Below, one piece after another: positions 1 through 8,659 of a stretch of DNA of 64,000 nt. Below the pieces are notes generated by a model. That model made no database searches. It saw nothing but the letters and a program-made list of their open reading frames with translations, and was not told where the DNA came from. This stretch comes from Pseudomonas purpurea (GTDB lineage Bacteria > Pseudomonadota > Gammaproteobacteria > Pseudomonadales > Pseudomonadaceae), in assembly GCF_039908635.1 (NCBI RefSeq), contig NZ_CP150918.1, forward strand, positions 1,116,001 to 1,180,000. The letters are read 5' to 3'. A program made the position numbers and the translations under genes. The first letter of the stretch is position 1, and the number at the start of each line of letters is the position of its first letter.

Positions 1-1437
1 TTTAATCCGCACTACAACGCTTTTACTGCGATGAATTCAAAGGCGCTTGATGAAGCCCGTGATGTAGATCGCCGGCGAAAAGCCGGAGAGAAGCTCGGGC
101 CGCTAGCCGGCGTTCCGGTTGTGGTAAAGGACACCATGGATATGGCTGGACTTCCCTCCACAGCGGGTTATGCGCCTCTCTCATCGAGAGCGGGAGGCTT
201 CGATCTTATTCCTGAAAGGGATTCGGCGGTCGTGCAGCGCTTGAGGGCTGCCGGTGCGATCATTCTGGCAAAAACCAATGTCCCTGTTTTTTCCGGAAGC
301 CCTGCTAACGCCAATGACAGTTGGGCCGGAGTGACTTACAACGCGCTTAACCGCTCATGGTCTCCCGGTGGTTCGTCTGCCGGCACGGGGACGGCAGTCG
401 CGGCAAACTTTGCCGTGGTCGGGTTGGCAGAAGAGACAGGTGGCTCCATTCAAAACCCGGCCGGTGCGCAGAGCGTGGTTGGCATCAAACCTACCTTTGG
501 TCTCGTTCCGAACTCCGGGGTGATTCCACAGGCAGGTTCCACACGGGATGTCATTGGCCCGATCGCCCGCAACGTGCGTGATGCTGCGATTACCCTTGAT
601 GTGTTGGCGGGGTACACCCTGGAGGACCCTAAAACCACGGCTGCTTTTGGCAATATCCCGCCAGGAGGGTACACGGCGGGTTTAAAAACCGGGGCTCTGA
701 AGGGTAAGCGTATTGGGCTGTTGGGGCCAGGCTGGAGCACCACCTTCGGACATTTGCCACCCGTGACAAAGGTGGAGTATCAGAAAGCCATCGCGCAGAT
801 TGAGTCGCTGGGGGCCAGCGTGGTTGCAGATCCTTTCGCCGGCTCCTGTTTTGTTGATCTGGCCCCGGCTGATGGTAGCTATGACCCCCGTGGGTCTGAT
901 GCTCATGCCTATGATCTTGACCTTTACCTTAAAAACCTGGGGAACAGTGCAGCCGTTCATTCGCTTGATGAGTTGCACGTAAAGATGGGGATGAACCTCT
1001 TCGAAAAGGGAGGGCCACTCGATTACTACACCGAGCAACTGCCTGTACTGGGCCAGTCCTACAAAACCCCCGCCATCGCACCTGATCTTTCCGACTTTGC
1101 TCACCTTCGGGAAGACTACTTGCGGGTTTTCAATCATGTAATGGATGAAAACAACCTGGACGCACTGGTCTTCCCGCAAATGGTCGAGCCCTTGGGCGAT
1201 GTGTATGAAAGTTTCATAGACTCTACAACGTCCTCACCTATCAATATCTCAGGTGTCCCGGGTGTTGTTGTGCCCAGTGGAGCCTATCCGGGAGGCCAGC
1301 CATTCTCGTTGATCTTTGTCGGGCGCTTGTGGAGCGAGGGCCAGTTACTGGCCTATGCATTTGACTACGAACAGACCGTGAAGGGACGACTTGTTCCTGC
1401 ACCGTTGGAAACAACGCCTGGACCGAAGCCGATGTAA
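1..1437 (+). CDS. Amidase signature-family hydrolase, 5' end outside the window
   Basis: Member of the amidase signature family, which hydrolyses amide bonds with a Ser-cisSer-Lys triad. The frame is open from base 1, and residues before the first ATG (31) already read as family sequence (NPHYNAFTAMN), so the true start lies upstream. Counting from that ATG, the catalytic Lys is in GVPVVVKD (residue 33), the glycine/serine-rich loop is GGSSAGTGTA (about 113-122), and the nucleophile is Ser139 in GGSIQNPAG. The visible 478 residues are a normal length for the catalytic domain. The C-terminus ends in a proline-rich tail. Substrate cannot be told: GatA-like, nicotinamidase-like and peptide-amidase members look alike at this level, and no GatB or GatC neighbour is visible. 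A strong terminator follows the stop codon. Confidence 0.85.
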   Translation, partial: FNPHYNAFTAMNSKALDEARDVDRRRKAGEKLGPLAGVPVVVKDTMDMAGLPSTAGYAPLSSRAGGFDLIPERDSAVVQRLRAAGAIILAKTNVPVFSGSPANANDSWAGVTYNALNRSWSPGGSSAGTGTAVAANFAVVGLAEETGGSIQNPAGAQSVVGIKPTFGLVPNSGVIPQAGSTRDVIGPIARNVRDAAITLDVLAGYTLEDPKTTAAFGNIPPGGYTAGLKTGALKGKRIGLLGPGWSTTFGHLPPVTKVEYQKAIAQIESLGASVVADPFAGSCFVDLAPADGSYDPRGSDAHAYDLDLYLKNLGNSAAVHSLDELHVKMGMNLFEKGGPLDYYTEQLPVLGQSYKTPAIAPDLSDFAHLREDYLRVFNHVMDENNLDALVFPQMVEPLGDVYESFIDSTTSSPINISGVPGVVVPSGAYPGGQPFSLIFVGRLWSEGQLLAYAFDYEQTVKGRLVPAPLETTPGPKPM

Positions 1438-1446
1438 GTCAACTGG

Positions 1447-1476
1447 CCCAGCCCCGAGAGAGTGGGGCTGGGTTTT
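1447..1476 (+). terminator. Rho-independent terminator after the amidase gene
   Basis: Perfect 9-bp stem (CCCAGCCCC / GGGGCTGGG) with an 8-base loop, followed directly by TTTT, ten bases after the amidase stop codon. Confidence 0.85.
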
Positions 1477-1514
1477 GATCGGTCATAGAGGCGGGGAGTG
1501 TCAGCTTTCGTTTT

Positions 1515-1662
1515 CTAGGCTCTGTACGAAAACTGCCTGCGTGTCGATCATGCTGCGTTAAAAACAGGCTCGGAATGCTCATTTACAATCCGTAAACTCC
1601 GCTTCCTCGCCTGTTTTTGCCTTGCCTGATCGCCACTCGGCGACTTTTCGTACAGGCCCTAG
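1515..1662. mobile_element. MITE-like element with IS5-type ends
   Basis: A 148-bp non-coding element. Its ends are inverted copies of GGsCTGTACGAAAA, and it is bordered on both sides by CTAG, which fits the 3-4 bp target duplications of IS5-family insertions. It contains no ORF, so movement would need a transposase in trans. The interior has a smaller dyad (AAAACAGGC near 1561 against GCCTGTTTTT near 1609). It sits between the amidase terminator and the end of fecA. Confidence 0.6.
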
Positions 1663-1685
1663 TGTGTGCCGGGCATTAACGCCAC

Positions 1686-4028
1686 TCAGAATGCCACCGA
1701 CGTCTGCACATACAAGGTCCGTGGTTCGCCCACATATTTGCCCATGTTGTTGTCATCGAACGAGCGGGTGAAGTACTGATGGTTGAAGATGTTTTTCACC
1801 CCCACGGCGACGTTCAGGTCCGACAGTCGCGGGCCAAAATCATAAGCCGCCCGGCTGCTGAACAGCATATAGCCAGGGATCTTGCCAGCGTTGCCGGCCT
1901 TGCTTTCCTTGACGGTGTTGGCGTTGTCGGCGAACTGGTCGCTCTGGTAGCTGCTGTCCAGGTTCAGTTTCCATTGGCCTTCGGTGTAACCGATGCCCAG
2001 CGTTCCTTTGTGTCGGGAAGAGAACGGCACGCGGTTGCCCTTGTTCGGCCCGTCCTCGCGGATGGTCGCGTCGACGAACGCGTAGGTGGCGTAGACATCG
2101 AAGCCGGCCAGCGCCGGGTTCAAACCGTCGAGTGCATAGTTGATGCTGGACTCGATGCCCTGGTGGCGGGTTTCACCACGGGCGATCACCGTATCGGTGG
2201 TTTGATTGCTTTCGTACTGGTTGTCGAAATTGATCAGGAACGCACCGATTTCGGCCCGCAGGTTGCCGTTGTCGTAACGGGTCCCGAGTTCCCACGTGCG
2301 AGCCTTTTCCGGTTTGACTTCACCCTTGTCGACACGTTTGCGCATCTGGCTGTACTGCACGCTGCCGAACGAACCTTCGGTGTTGGCGTAGAGGTTCCAG
2401 CTGTCGTTGAGGTGGTACAAAACGTTCAAGGCCGGCAGGGCGGTGTTGTAGCTGCCCTGGTACTTGGCGTTGGCGAGGTTGTCGGTTTGCTGCGAGTCGA
2501 TCATTTCGTAGCGGATACCGGGCGTGATGGTCCACTTGCCGATATCGATGCGGTCATCGAGGAAAATCGCGTGGGCTTCGGTGCTGCCACGGGTATTGCG
2601 ATCACGGTTGCTGCCGGTGGTTGGTAATTCGTGGGCGGCGATGGGCGTGGTGAAGCGCTGTTCGTGGCCGGCCTCGTTGATGTAACGGTAACCGAGGCCC
2701 ACTTCGTGCACGGTTTCGCCCAAATCGAAGCCCTGAGCGAAACGGCTTTCCAGGCCACGCACCCAGTATTCGCGAGGTGACAGCGAGATGAACTTGGTCT
2801 GGTCCAGGTAACCGTTGCGCAGGGTCTTGGTGAAGAAACTGTTGACCGTGAATTCACGGCGATCTTCCTGGTAGCGATACCCGACATTGAACATCGTGCG
2901 GCGACCCCAGAACTGATCGTTCGGGCGGGTCGACTGGTACGGGTCGGCCTTGTAGTCGGCGACGTTCAGGCCACCCGGCATGTCAGCCTTGCCTTCGTAA
3001 TACTGGGCGCTGGCGTTGAAGCTGTTGGCCTCGTCGAGCTGGTACTTGCCCTTGAGGATCAGGTCGTCGATTTCGGTGTCGCTGTGTTCACGCCAGTCGC
3101 CACCGCGTGTGCCGGAATACAACAGCGCGCCGCCCAGGCCATTGTCGGCGGTGCCACCGGCCAGCAGATTGCCGGTTGTCTTGAAGCCGTCATGGCTGGA
3201 AGACGGGCTGGTTTCAGTCTGGAAACCACCTTTGACGGTGGGCGCATCCGGGATTGCCCGGGTCACGAAGTTGACGATCCCGCCGACGTTTTGCGGGCCG
3301 TAACGCACCGCGCCACCGCCGCGTACCACGTCGACTGCGTCCATGTTGCCCATGCTGATCGGCGCGAACGACAACTGTGGTTGACCGTAGGGCGCGAACG
3401 GCACGGGAATGCCATCCATCAGCACGGTAGAGCGCGAGGCCAGGCGTGGATTGAGGCCGCGAATCCCGAAATTCAGCGCCATGTCGTGGCTGCCGGTGCC
3501 GTTGTTGTCCGGCGCGTTGACCCCGGGGATCCGGTTCAGGACATCACGAGCCTGGGTCGCGCCCTGACGCTCGAACGCCTCGCGACGGATCACGTCACGG
3601 GCACCCGGGTGTTCGAACACATTGGTTTGCGCCGCATCGCCCAGCCAGTCGCCGACCACGTTGGAGGCGCCCAACTCGACGGCAGTCCCCGCGCTGGCGG
3701 GTTGCAGGCTGAACGCATTGTTGCCTTCGGCGCGGGCTTGCAGGCCGGTGCCTTCGAGGAGTTTTTCCAGGCCTTCCTCGGCGCTGAAATTGCCGTTCAG
3801 GCCATTGCTTTGCACGCCGCTGGTGACCTGCGAGCCAAAGGAAATCAGCACGCCCGCTTCACGCCCGAACTGGTTCAGGGCATTTTCCAGCGAGGCCGGC
3901 GCGATGTGATACGGCTTGGCCTCGGCGGCAAAGGCTTGCGGCAGTACGGCAAGGCTCAGGCTGGCACCCAGCAGAAGGTGGCGCAGTGAGCGGGCAAGCG
4001 GGGTGAGGCGGGAAGGCTGGGCGGGCAT
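1686..4028 (-). CDS. fecA: Ferric citrate outer-membrane receptor FecA
   Basis: TonB-dependent outer-membrane transporter for ferric citrate that also signals through FecR and FecI. Reading the 780 residues shows long stretches matching E. coli FecA as I remember it, for example NGTGSHDMALNFGIRGLNPR, VLMDGIPVPFAPYGQPQLS, and VRGGGAVRYGPQNVGG in the plug, then EKARTWELGTRYDNG and FADNANTVKES in the barrel. The order is signal peptide (about 1-34, ending QAFA), N-terminal STN signalling domain (about 38-110), plug, and 22-strand barrel ending in an aromatic residue (TSVAF). I chose the ATG at 4028, preceded by AGGA at 8 bases; the longer frame begins with a GTG and would put extra residues before the signal peptide. 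It lies downstream of fecI-fecR on the same strand, the classical fecIRA order. Ferric citrate specificity is inferred from similarity. Confidence 0.92.
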   Translation of the reverse strand: MPAQPSRLTPLARSLRHLLLGASLSLAVLPQAFAAEAKPYHIAPASLENALNQFGREAGVLISFGSQVTSGVQSNGLNGNFSAEEGLEKLLEGTGLQARAEGNNAFSLQPASAGTAVELGASNVVGDWLGDAAQTNVFEHPGARDVIRREAFERQGATQARDVLNRIPGVNAPDNNGTGSHDMALNFGIRGLNPRLASRSTVLMDGIPVPFAPYGQPQLSFAPISMGNMDAVDVVRGGGAVRYGPQNVGGIVNFVTRAIPDAPTVKGGFQTETSPSSSHDGFKTTGNLLAGGTADNGLGGALLYSGTRGGDWREHSDTEIDDLILKGKYQLDEANSFNASAQYYEGKADMPGGLNVADYKADPYQSTRPNDQFWGRRTMFNVGYRYQEDRREFTVNSFFTKTLRNGYLDQTKFISLSPREYWVRGLESRFAQGFDLGETVHEVGLGYRYINEAGHEQRFTTPIAAHELPTTGSNRDRNTRGSTEAHAIFLDDRIDIGKWTITPGIRYEMIDSQQTDNLANAKYQGSYNTALPALNVLYHLNDSWNLYANTEGSFGSVQYSQMRKRVDKGEVKPEKARTWELGTRYDNGNLRAEIGAFLINFDNQYESNQTTDTVIARGETRHQGIESSINYALDGLNPALAGFDVYATYAFVDATIREDGPNKGNRVPFSSRHKGTLGIGYTEGQWKLNLDSSYQSDQFADNANTVKESKAGNAGKIPGYMLFSSRAAYDFGPRLSDLNVAVGVKNIFNHQYFTRSFDDNNMGKYVGEPRTLYVQTSVAF

Positions 4029-4095
4029 GCGGACAATCCTGAGAAGGAGGGAATCAAGGTGGCTTTCCTTCTCTGTCACGCCAGATCTGAAAAAC

Positions 4096-4122
4096 GGCTC
4101 ACGTAGTACGAATTATTTTCGA
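4096..4122 (-). promoter_or_regulatory. Candidate FecI-type promoter of fecA
   Basis: On the minus strand the sequence GAAAATAATTCGTA lies about 85 bases before the fecA start. It resembles the GGAAAT(-AATTC) -35 region of FecI-dependent promoters such as that of E. coli fecA. The short -10 consensus is too weak to call with certainty. Confidence 0.4.
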
Positions 4123-4133
4123 TGATCGCTTTC

Positions 4134-4160
4134 TGTGGCGAGGGAGCTTGCTCCCGCTGG
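4134..4160. repeat. Single REP element
   Basis: TGTGGCGAGGGAGCTTGCTC followed by CCGCTGG. This is the Pseudomonas REP type, forming a hairpin around GGGAGC-TT-GCTCCC. It sits between fecR and fecA and may attenuate read-through, leaving fecA mainly under its own promoter. Confidence 0.75.
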
Positions 4161-4193
4161 GTCGCGAAGCAGCCCCAAACCTGACGTCGCCGT

Positions 4194-5156
4194 TCAGACC
4201 CTCGCCTCAACGGTCACCCAATAGCGGGTAAAGCGCTTCACGTTCACCGGCAGACTGATTTCCAGCAGCTCGAGAATGCGTTCGCTGTCATCCAGTGGAT
4301 AACTGCCGGAGATCAGCAGGTCGGCCACCTTGGGGTCGCAATGGAGTTGGCCACGGCGATAGCGACCGAGTTCGTCGAGGAAGTCCGCCAAGCGCATGTG
4401 CGCCGCCACCAGCATGCCGTCGGCCCACGCGCCGCTGTTGGCGTCCAGGGCTCGTGAAGGATCTGCTCCCTGGGCGCTGAAGCTTAGCTGCCGGGATTTT
4501 TCGATTCGCAGCGGCGCGCCGTGCTTCGGCAGCAGCTCGACACTGCCGTCGAACACCGCCAATTGCGTGCGGGCGCTGAACTGCCGAACATTCAGTCGCG
4601 CGCTGTGAGCCTGCAACAGGCCTTGGGCGGTCTGTACCTGAAGGGGGCGGCTGTCGGCGGCACCGGTCAGGAGGATTTCGCCTTCGAGCAGGCGGATCAG
4701 TCGCTGTTGTCCATCGAAACGCACGTCCACCGAACTGTTGGTGTTGAGCTGCAACTGGCTGCCATCGCTGAGCTGCCAGGTGCGGCGTTGACCGATCGGG
4801 CTGCGGTAATCCGCGAGCATCGGCGTCAGCGGGTTGTGCTCGCGCAGGCCCCAGGTCGCGGCGGAACCGGCCCCGAGAATCAGCATCAGTTTCAATGCCC
4901 GACGACGGCTGCTGGAGGCCGGTGCGTTGAGCGTCGCGTGGGCCAGTGACGAGGGCACACCGCGAAAACGCTGGTTGACCCGCTGAATATGTTCCCACGC
5001 CCGTTGATGTTCGCTGTGGGCGTCCAGCCATTGTTGCCAGGCCATTTGTTGGCGCGGGCTGAGGGGCGCGTCCTGCATTTCGATCAGCCAGTGCACCGCT
5101 TGCTCGGCGACCTGCGAAGAAAAGCCCGGCTGAGTGCCGTTGATCGAGGCGTTCAC
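4194..5156 (-). CDS. fecR: FecR-family anti-sigma/sigma-regulator
   Basis: Inner-membrane regulator (320 residues) that binds the FecI sigma factor in the cytoplasm and senses the STN domain of FecA in the periplasm. The N-terminal DUF4880-type region (QAVHWLIEMQDAPLSPRQQ, about 15-55) is followed by one membrane segment (LKLMLILGAGSAATWGL, about 88-105) and the periplasmic FecR domain (YRSPIGQRRTWQLSDGSQLQ), ending in a C-terminal STN-like subdomain (DPKVADLLISGSYPLDD). The start is a GTG overlapping the fecI stop as GTGA, so the two are translationally coupled. The frame extends further upstream through fecI out of frame and should not be taken as a longer protein. Confidence 0.88.
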   Translation of the reverse strand: MNASINGTQPGFSSQVAEQAVHWLIEMQDAPLSPRQQMAWQQWLDAHSEHQRAWEHIQRVNQRFRGVPSSLAHATLNAPASSSRRRALKLMLILGAGSAATWGLREHNPLTPMLADYRSPIGQRRTWQLSDGSQLQLNTNSSVDVRFDGQQRLIRLLEGEILLTGAADSRPLQVQTAQGLLQAHSARLNVRQFSARTQLAVFDGSVELLPKHGAPLRIEKSRQLSFSAQGADPSRALDANSGAWADGMLVAAHMRLADFLDELGRYRRGQLHCDPKVADLLISGSYPLDDSERILELLEISLPVNVKRFTRYWVTVEARV

Positions 5157-5635
5157 AGGGCGAAGTAGCAGCGCAGGGCTGCCTTGTTCAGATGGCGTTT
5201 GACCGTGGCGATGGAAATCCCCAGCGTCTGGGCGATCTCGGCGTAACCGAGGCCATCGAGCTGCGCGAGCAGGAAGGCGCGCTTGACCGGTCGCGGCAAG
5301 CCGTCGAGCAGTTGATCGAGCTCTGCCAGGGTTTGCAGGATGATTGCCTTGTCTTCCTCCGACGGGGCGACGATTTCCGGCAACTGTGCCAGCGCTTGCA
5401 GGTAGGCGCGTTCGAGGTCCTGGCGGCGGTAATGGTTGAACAGCACGCGCTTGGCAATCGTGGTGAGAAACGCGCGCGGTTCGATGATCTGCGGCGTTTC
5501 GCGGGCGGTCAGCACCCGCATGAAGGTGTCCTGGGCCAGGTCGGCGGCGCTGTGAGGGCAGCCGAGTTTGTGCCGCAGCCAGCCGGTGAGCCAGTTGTGA
5601 TGGGCGTGATAAAGGACTTCGACGGTACTGCTCAC
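5153..5635 (-). CDS. fecI: FecI-type ECF sigma factor
   Basis: ECF sigma factor of 160 residues that directs RNA polymerase to the fecA promoter. Region 2 is visible around DLAQDTFMRVL (about 33-43) and the region 4 helix-turn-helix at GLGYAEIAQTLGISIATVKR (about 127-146). I chose the GTG at 5635: GGAG lies 8 bases before it and the protein then begins SSTVEVLYHAHHNWL, the usual FecI N-terminus. An ATG at 5689 would add 18 unrelated residues. It is the first gene of a fecI-fecR unit followed by fecA, with a Fur-like site upstream. Confidence 0.88.
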   Translation of the reverse strand: MSSTVEVLYHAHHNWLTGWLRHKLGCPHSAADLAQDTFMRVLTARETPQIIEPRAFLTTIAKRVLFNHYRRQDLERAYLQALAQLPEIVAPSEEDKAIILQTLAELDQLLDGLPRPVKRAFLLAQLDGLGYAEIAQTLGISIATVKRHLNKAALRCYFAL

Positions 5636-5668
5636 CGCGAACACTCCGGGCAACCTGGGGATGCTTAA

Positions 5669-5692
5669 GAGAACAAGAATTGTTCGCATTGT
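5669..5692 (-). promoter_or_regulatory. Candidate Fur box upstream of fecI
   Basis: Minus strand AATGCGAACAATTCTTGTTC, containing the exact dyad GAACAA-TTC-TTGTTC. It resembles Pseudomonas Fur sites and lies 34-57 bases before the fecI start, where Fur with iron would block transcription. Match judged by eye. Confidence 0.5.
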
Positions 5693-5766
5693 AGGGGTGA
5701 GTGCTGGTTTTGGGCAATCGTCTGCGACCGATGGAAGGACGTGCGCCTCATCAGTCTGTTTTGCGT

Positions 5767-5789
5767 ATGAGAATATTTATCATTACTAT
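5767..5789 (+). promoter_or_regulatory. Candidate Fur box upstream of the DUF3649-PepSY operon
   Basis: ATGAGAATATTTATCATTAC is close to the 19-bp Fur consensus GATAATGATAATCATTATC. It lies 67 bases before the first gene of the rightward operon and in the same divergent region as the fecI site, suggesting iron repression in both directions. Confidence 0.55.
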
Positions 5790-5855
5790 TGGCGCCTCGT
5801 TGCCCCGGTGCAGGTGTCGCACCGTGCTGGACTCCCCTCGTTTCAAGGTCGAAAC

Positions 5856-6161
5856 ATGAAAAGCAAACCCGGTGCGCTTCCCGTCTCCTATCGCCTGGCT
5901 GTCACATCGCGGATCTGCGCCGCGCTGTTCGGCGGCTATGCCGTTGCGGCGCTGGCCAGTGTCAGCCTGAGCGTGTGGCTGCCGATCCCGCGCGCCGAAG
6001 CGGTGGTCAGCGCGATGATGACGTCGTTTCTGGTGTACCTGGTGGCGGTGCTCTGGTGCTTTGCCTGCCGCACCGCGTGGCAGGCCTGGTTCGGGCTGAT
6101 GGTGCCGAGCTTGGTGCTGGCGGCGCTGGCCGGGCTTGCCTACGGGATGGGGCACCGATGA
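5856..6161 (+). CDS. Small DUF3649 membrane protein
   Basis: 101-residue inner-membrane protein with three hydrophobic segments (about 20-43, 50-70, 77-97) and a basic N-terminus. It resembles the DUF3649 proteins found next to PepSY proteins and siderophore receptors in pseudomonads. Biochemical role is unknown; context suggests ferric-siderophore handling at the inner membrane. The start is the ATG at 5856; the stop overlaps the next start as ATGA, so the operon is coupled. A Fur-like site lies upstream. Confidence 0.75.
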   Translation: MKSKPGALPVSYRLAVTSRICAALFGGYAVAALASVSLSVWLPIPRAEAVVSAMMTSFLVYLVAVLWCFACRTAWQAWFGLMVPSLVLAALAGLAYGMGHR

Positions 6162-7744
6162 AAGAGGGTTTTCGTCAGGCCATGGCCTGGTTGCACACCT
6201 GGACCGGGTTGATTTTCGGCTGGCTGCTGTTCGCGATTTTCCTGACCGGCACCCTGTCGTATTTCAAGGACGAGATTAGCCACTGGATGCAACCCGAAGT
6301 GCCCGCACGCACGGTGAGCGCCGACGCCAGCCTGCTGCTGGCGCAAGACTACTTGCATCAACACGCCAGTGGCGCCTCGCAGTGGTTCATCACGTTGCCC
6401 AACGCCCGCGAACCCGGGCTCTCGGTGATGTGGCAGGACCATGCAGCCGAAGGCGAGCGCGGCAACTTCACCGAGAAACTCTTCGACCCGCAAACCGGTG
6501 CCGAGCTTCACGCCCGCGATACCCGTGGCGGCGAATTCTTCTACCGCTTCCATTTCCAGCTGCAAATGCCGCACCCGTGGGGCCGCTGGTTGTCGACCGC
6601 CGCTGCAATGTTGATGTTCGTCGCGTTGATCAGCGGGATCATCACCCACAAGAAAATCTTCAAGGACTTCTTCACCTTCCGTCCGCGCAAGGGCCAGCGT
6701 TCCTGGCTCGACGGGCATAACGCACTGGGTGTGCTGGTGCTGCCGTTTCACCTGATGATCACCTACAGCAGCCTGGTGATTTTCATGACGATGGTGATGC
6801 CGGCGAGCATCCTCGTTGCCTATGACGGCAATACCCGAGGTTTTTTCAACGACATTTTCCCGGACTCTGAAACCGTGCCTGCGGCTGGCAAGCCAGGAAC
6901 GTTGATGCCCTTGGGATCGTTGGTGGAGCAGGCGCGCGAGCAATGGTCCAGCGGCCAAGCGGCGCACGTGGAGGTGAACAACCCCGGGGATCTCAATGCG
7001 TCGGTGAATGTGTATCGCGACGGCGCCGACCGTGTGGTGCATGAGTCCGGCAGCCTGGTGTCATTCAACGGCGTCAGTGGTCAGTTGCTCAAAGTGTCGG
7101 GCGGACAATCGCTGCCGATGGCGATTTCCGGCAGCTTCTACGGGCTGCACATGGGGCATTTCGCCGGCCCGGTGCTGCGTTGGCTGTACTTCATCTTTGG
7201 CCTGGCGGGCACCGCGATGATCGGCACCGGGCTGGTGCTGTGGCTCGGCAAACGTCAGTTGAAACACGCCAAAAGTGGCGTGATGCCGTTCGAGTTGCGG
7301 CTGGTGCAGGTGCTGAACGTGGCCAGCATGTCGGGGCTGTTGCTGGCGGTGGCGACGTTCTTCTGGGCCAATCGCCTGTTACCGCTGGCGCTGGCCGAAC
7401 GTGCGCAATGGGAAGTGAACAGTTTCTTCATCGCCTGGGGCCTGAGCGTGTTGCACGCCATGTTTCGGCGTGGTCGCGTGGCGTGGGTCGAACAACTGAC
7501 CCTGGCGGCGTTGCTGTTTGCCGGCGTGCCGCTGCTCAACGCGCTGACCACCGCGCAACACCTCGGTGCCTCCCTCCCTCAGGGTGACTGGGCCATGGCC
7601 GGGTTCGACCTGACGTGCCTGGGCAGCGGTGTGTTCCTGGCCTGGGCGGCGTGGAAAATGCAGCGCTCGGCCACGCCTCAAACCGCGGCAAAGCCCCGCG
7701 CTGAAAGGCCTCGGCCGCTGACGCTCGAACAGAAGGTGAGTTGA
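6158..7744 (+). CDS. PepSY-associated transmembrane protein
   Basis: 528-residue inner-membrane protein of the PepSY_TM (FsrB-like) group, implicated in reductive release of iron from siderophores. Visible features are an N-terminal helix (WLHTWTGLIFGWLLFAIFLTG, about 10-30), a periplasmic stretch with HFQLQMPHPWG, a helix pair around AAAMLMFVALISGIITHKK, a second PepSY-like periplasmic domain (about 220-330), and four more helices towards the C-terminus. Conserved histidines at helix ends (H13, H141, and the H in LVLPFHLMITY) could bind haem. The C-terminal tail is basic and cytoplasmic. It sits between DUF3649 and DUF3325 genes with an overlap upstream and no gap downstream. Reductase activity is inferred from the family. 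Confidence 0.82.
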   Translation: MKEGFRQAMAWLHTWTGLIFGWLLFAIFLTGTLSYFKDEISHWMQPEVPARTVSADASLLLAQDYLHQHASGASQWFITLPNAREPGLSVMWQDHAAEGERGNFTEKLFDPQTGAELHARDTRGGEFFYRFHFQLQMPHPWGRWLSTAAAMLMFVALISGIITHKKIFKDFFTFRPRKGQRSWLDGHNALGVLVLPFHLMITYSSLVIFMTMVMPASILVAYDGNTRGFFNDIFPDSETVPAAGKPGTLMPLGSLVEQAREQWSSGQAAHVEVNNPGDLNASVNVYRDGADRVVHESGSLVSFNGVSGQLLKVSGGQSLPMAISGSFYGLHMGHFAGPVLRWLYFIFGLAGTAMIGTGLVLWLGKRQLKHAKSGVMPFELRLVQVLNVASMSGLLLAVATFFWANRLLPLALAERAQWEVNSFFIAWGLSVLHAMFRRGRVAWVEQLTLAALLFAGVPLLNALTTAQHLGASLPQGDWAMAGFDLTCLGSGVFLAWAAWKMQRSATPQTAAKPRAERPRPLTLEQKVS

Positions 7745-8071
7745 ATGCTGCTGGCACTGTTGCTCTGTTACACCGGCTTCACCGCGCTGTGCCTGTCTTT
7801 GGATCGGCACCACGCCGAGGTGCTCGGGAAAAAAACGTCGGCCCGGCGACGGCTGGGTTTGCGCCTTGGCGGCGGGTCGCTGCTGGCGCTGTCGTTGTGG
7901 GCAGCGGTGGCGACGTTCGGTTGGAGTCGAGGGCTGGTGGAGTGGTGCGCGGTGCTGATGATCAGCGCTTTGCTGCTGGTCTGGTTGCTGGCGTATCGAC
8001 CGCGTTGGGCGTTGGCGATGGCTGCTTTGGGTCTGCTTGCCAGCCCGGTCGCCGCGTTTGCGTCGCTGTAG
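7745..8071 (+). CDS. DUF3325 small membrane protein
   Basis: 108 residues with three hydrophobic segments and an early CLSLDRHHAEV motif. It matches the DUF3325 type that follows PepSY genes in iron operons of pseudomonads. The ATG touches the stop of the PepSY gene (TGAATG), so translation is probably coupled. Function unknown; probably an accessory of the PepSY protein. Confidence 0.72.
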   Translation: MLLALLLCYTGFTALCLSLDRHHAEVLGKKTSARRRLGLRLGGGSLLALSLWAAVATFGWSRGLVEWCAVLMISALLLVWLLAYRPRWALAMAALGLLASPVAAFASL

Positions 8072-8086
8072 CTCAGGCCGGGTTTG

Positions 8087-8659
8087 ATGATCAGCACACC
8101 GCCTGAATCCCCCGACCTGGATAACGCCGAAACGCGGGGCGGTCGTGCATATTTTCTGCAAGTGTTCTTGTCCCAGCGCTCGCAGATGGAAGCGCTGGTC
8201 AGTCGGCGCGTAGGGTGTCGGGCGACGGCGGCGGACCTGGTGCAGGACTTGTTCCTGCGGTTCTGGCGTCGACCGCTGGTGCAGGTCGAAGAACTCAGCA
8301 CTTACCTGCTTCGTTGCGCCGGCAACATCGCCATCGACCACTTGCGCAGCGAAGGTGCGCGGGTGCGGGTCAATGAAGGCTGGTTACCGGAGCAGCAGGA
8401 CAATCAGGGCAGTGAACCGCAAGCGGCGCTGGAAGCGGGCAACGATTTGCGCCATGTCGAAACCGCGTTGCGCAGCCTTCCCGAGCGCACGCGGCAGATC
8501 TTTTTGCTCAATCGCATTCACGGTCGCAAGTACGCCGAAATCGCCAAGGCCATGGGCCTTTCGCAAAGCGCCGTGGAAAAACATATGATGCGCGCCCTCG
8601 AAGCCTGCAAGGCCAGCCTGCGAGAACCACCGCCGCGCACGCCAGGGAAAGCACCGTGA
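8087..8659 (+). CDS. Second FecI-type ECF sigma factor
   Basis: 190-residue iron-starvation ECF sigma factor. Region 2 includes ATAADLVQDLFLRFWRRP (about 46-63) and region 4 includes RKYAEIAKAMGLSQSAVEKH (about 145-164). A proline-rich tail follows. I use the ATG at 8087 rather than the TTG one codon earlier. The gene is 15 bases downstream of DUF3325, probably in the same operon, and its stop overlaps the next GTG, coupling it to its FecR. Its likely target is the receptor at 15941, which carries an STN domain; the nearer receptor at 11006 has none. Confidence 0.88.
   Translation: MISTPPESPDLDNAETRGGRAYFLQVFLSQRSQMEALVSRRVGCRATAADLVQDLFLRFWRRPLVQVEELSTYLLRCAGNIAIDHLRSEGARVRVNEGWLPEQQDNQGSEPQAALEAGNDLRHVETALRSLPERTRQIFLLNRIHGRKYAEIAKAMGLSQSAVEKHMMRALEACKASLREPPPRTPGKAP

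Noticed and set aside
3084..3989. 300-residue frame opposite fecA
   Set aside because: Shadow of a GC-rich coding region: the opposite strand is a full FecA with all motifs, and this frame shows no domain.
4194..5717. Single 507-residue frame covering fecR and the fecI region
   Set aside because: The N-terminal part is the fecI gene read in another frame (Arg/Pro-rich, no domain); FecR begins at the GTG at 5156 and FecI is a clear sigma factor.
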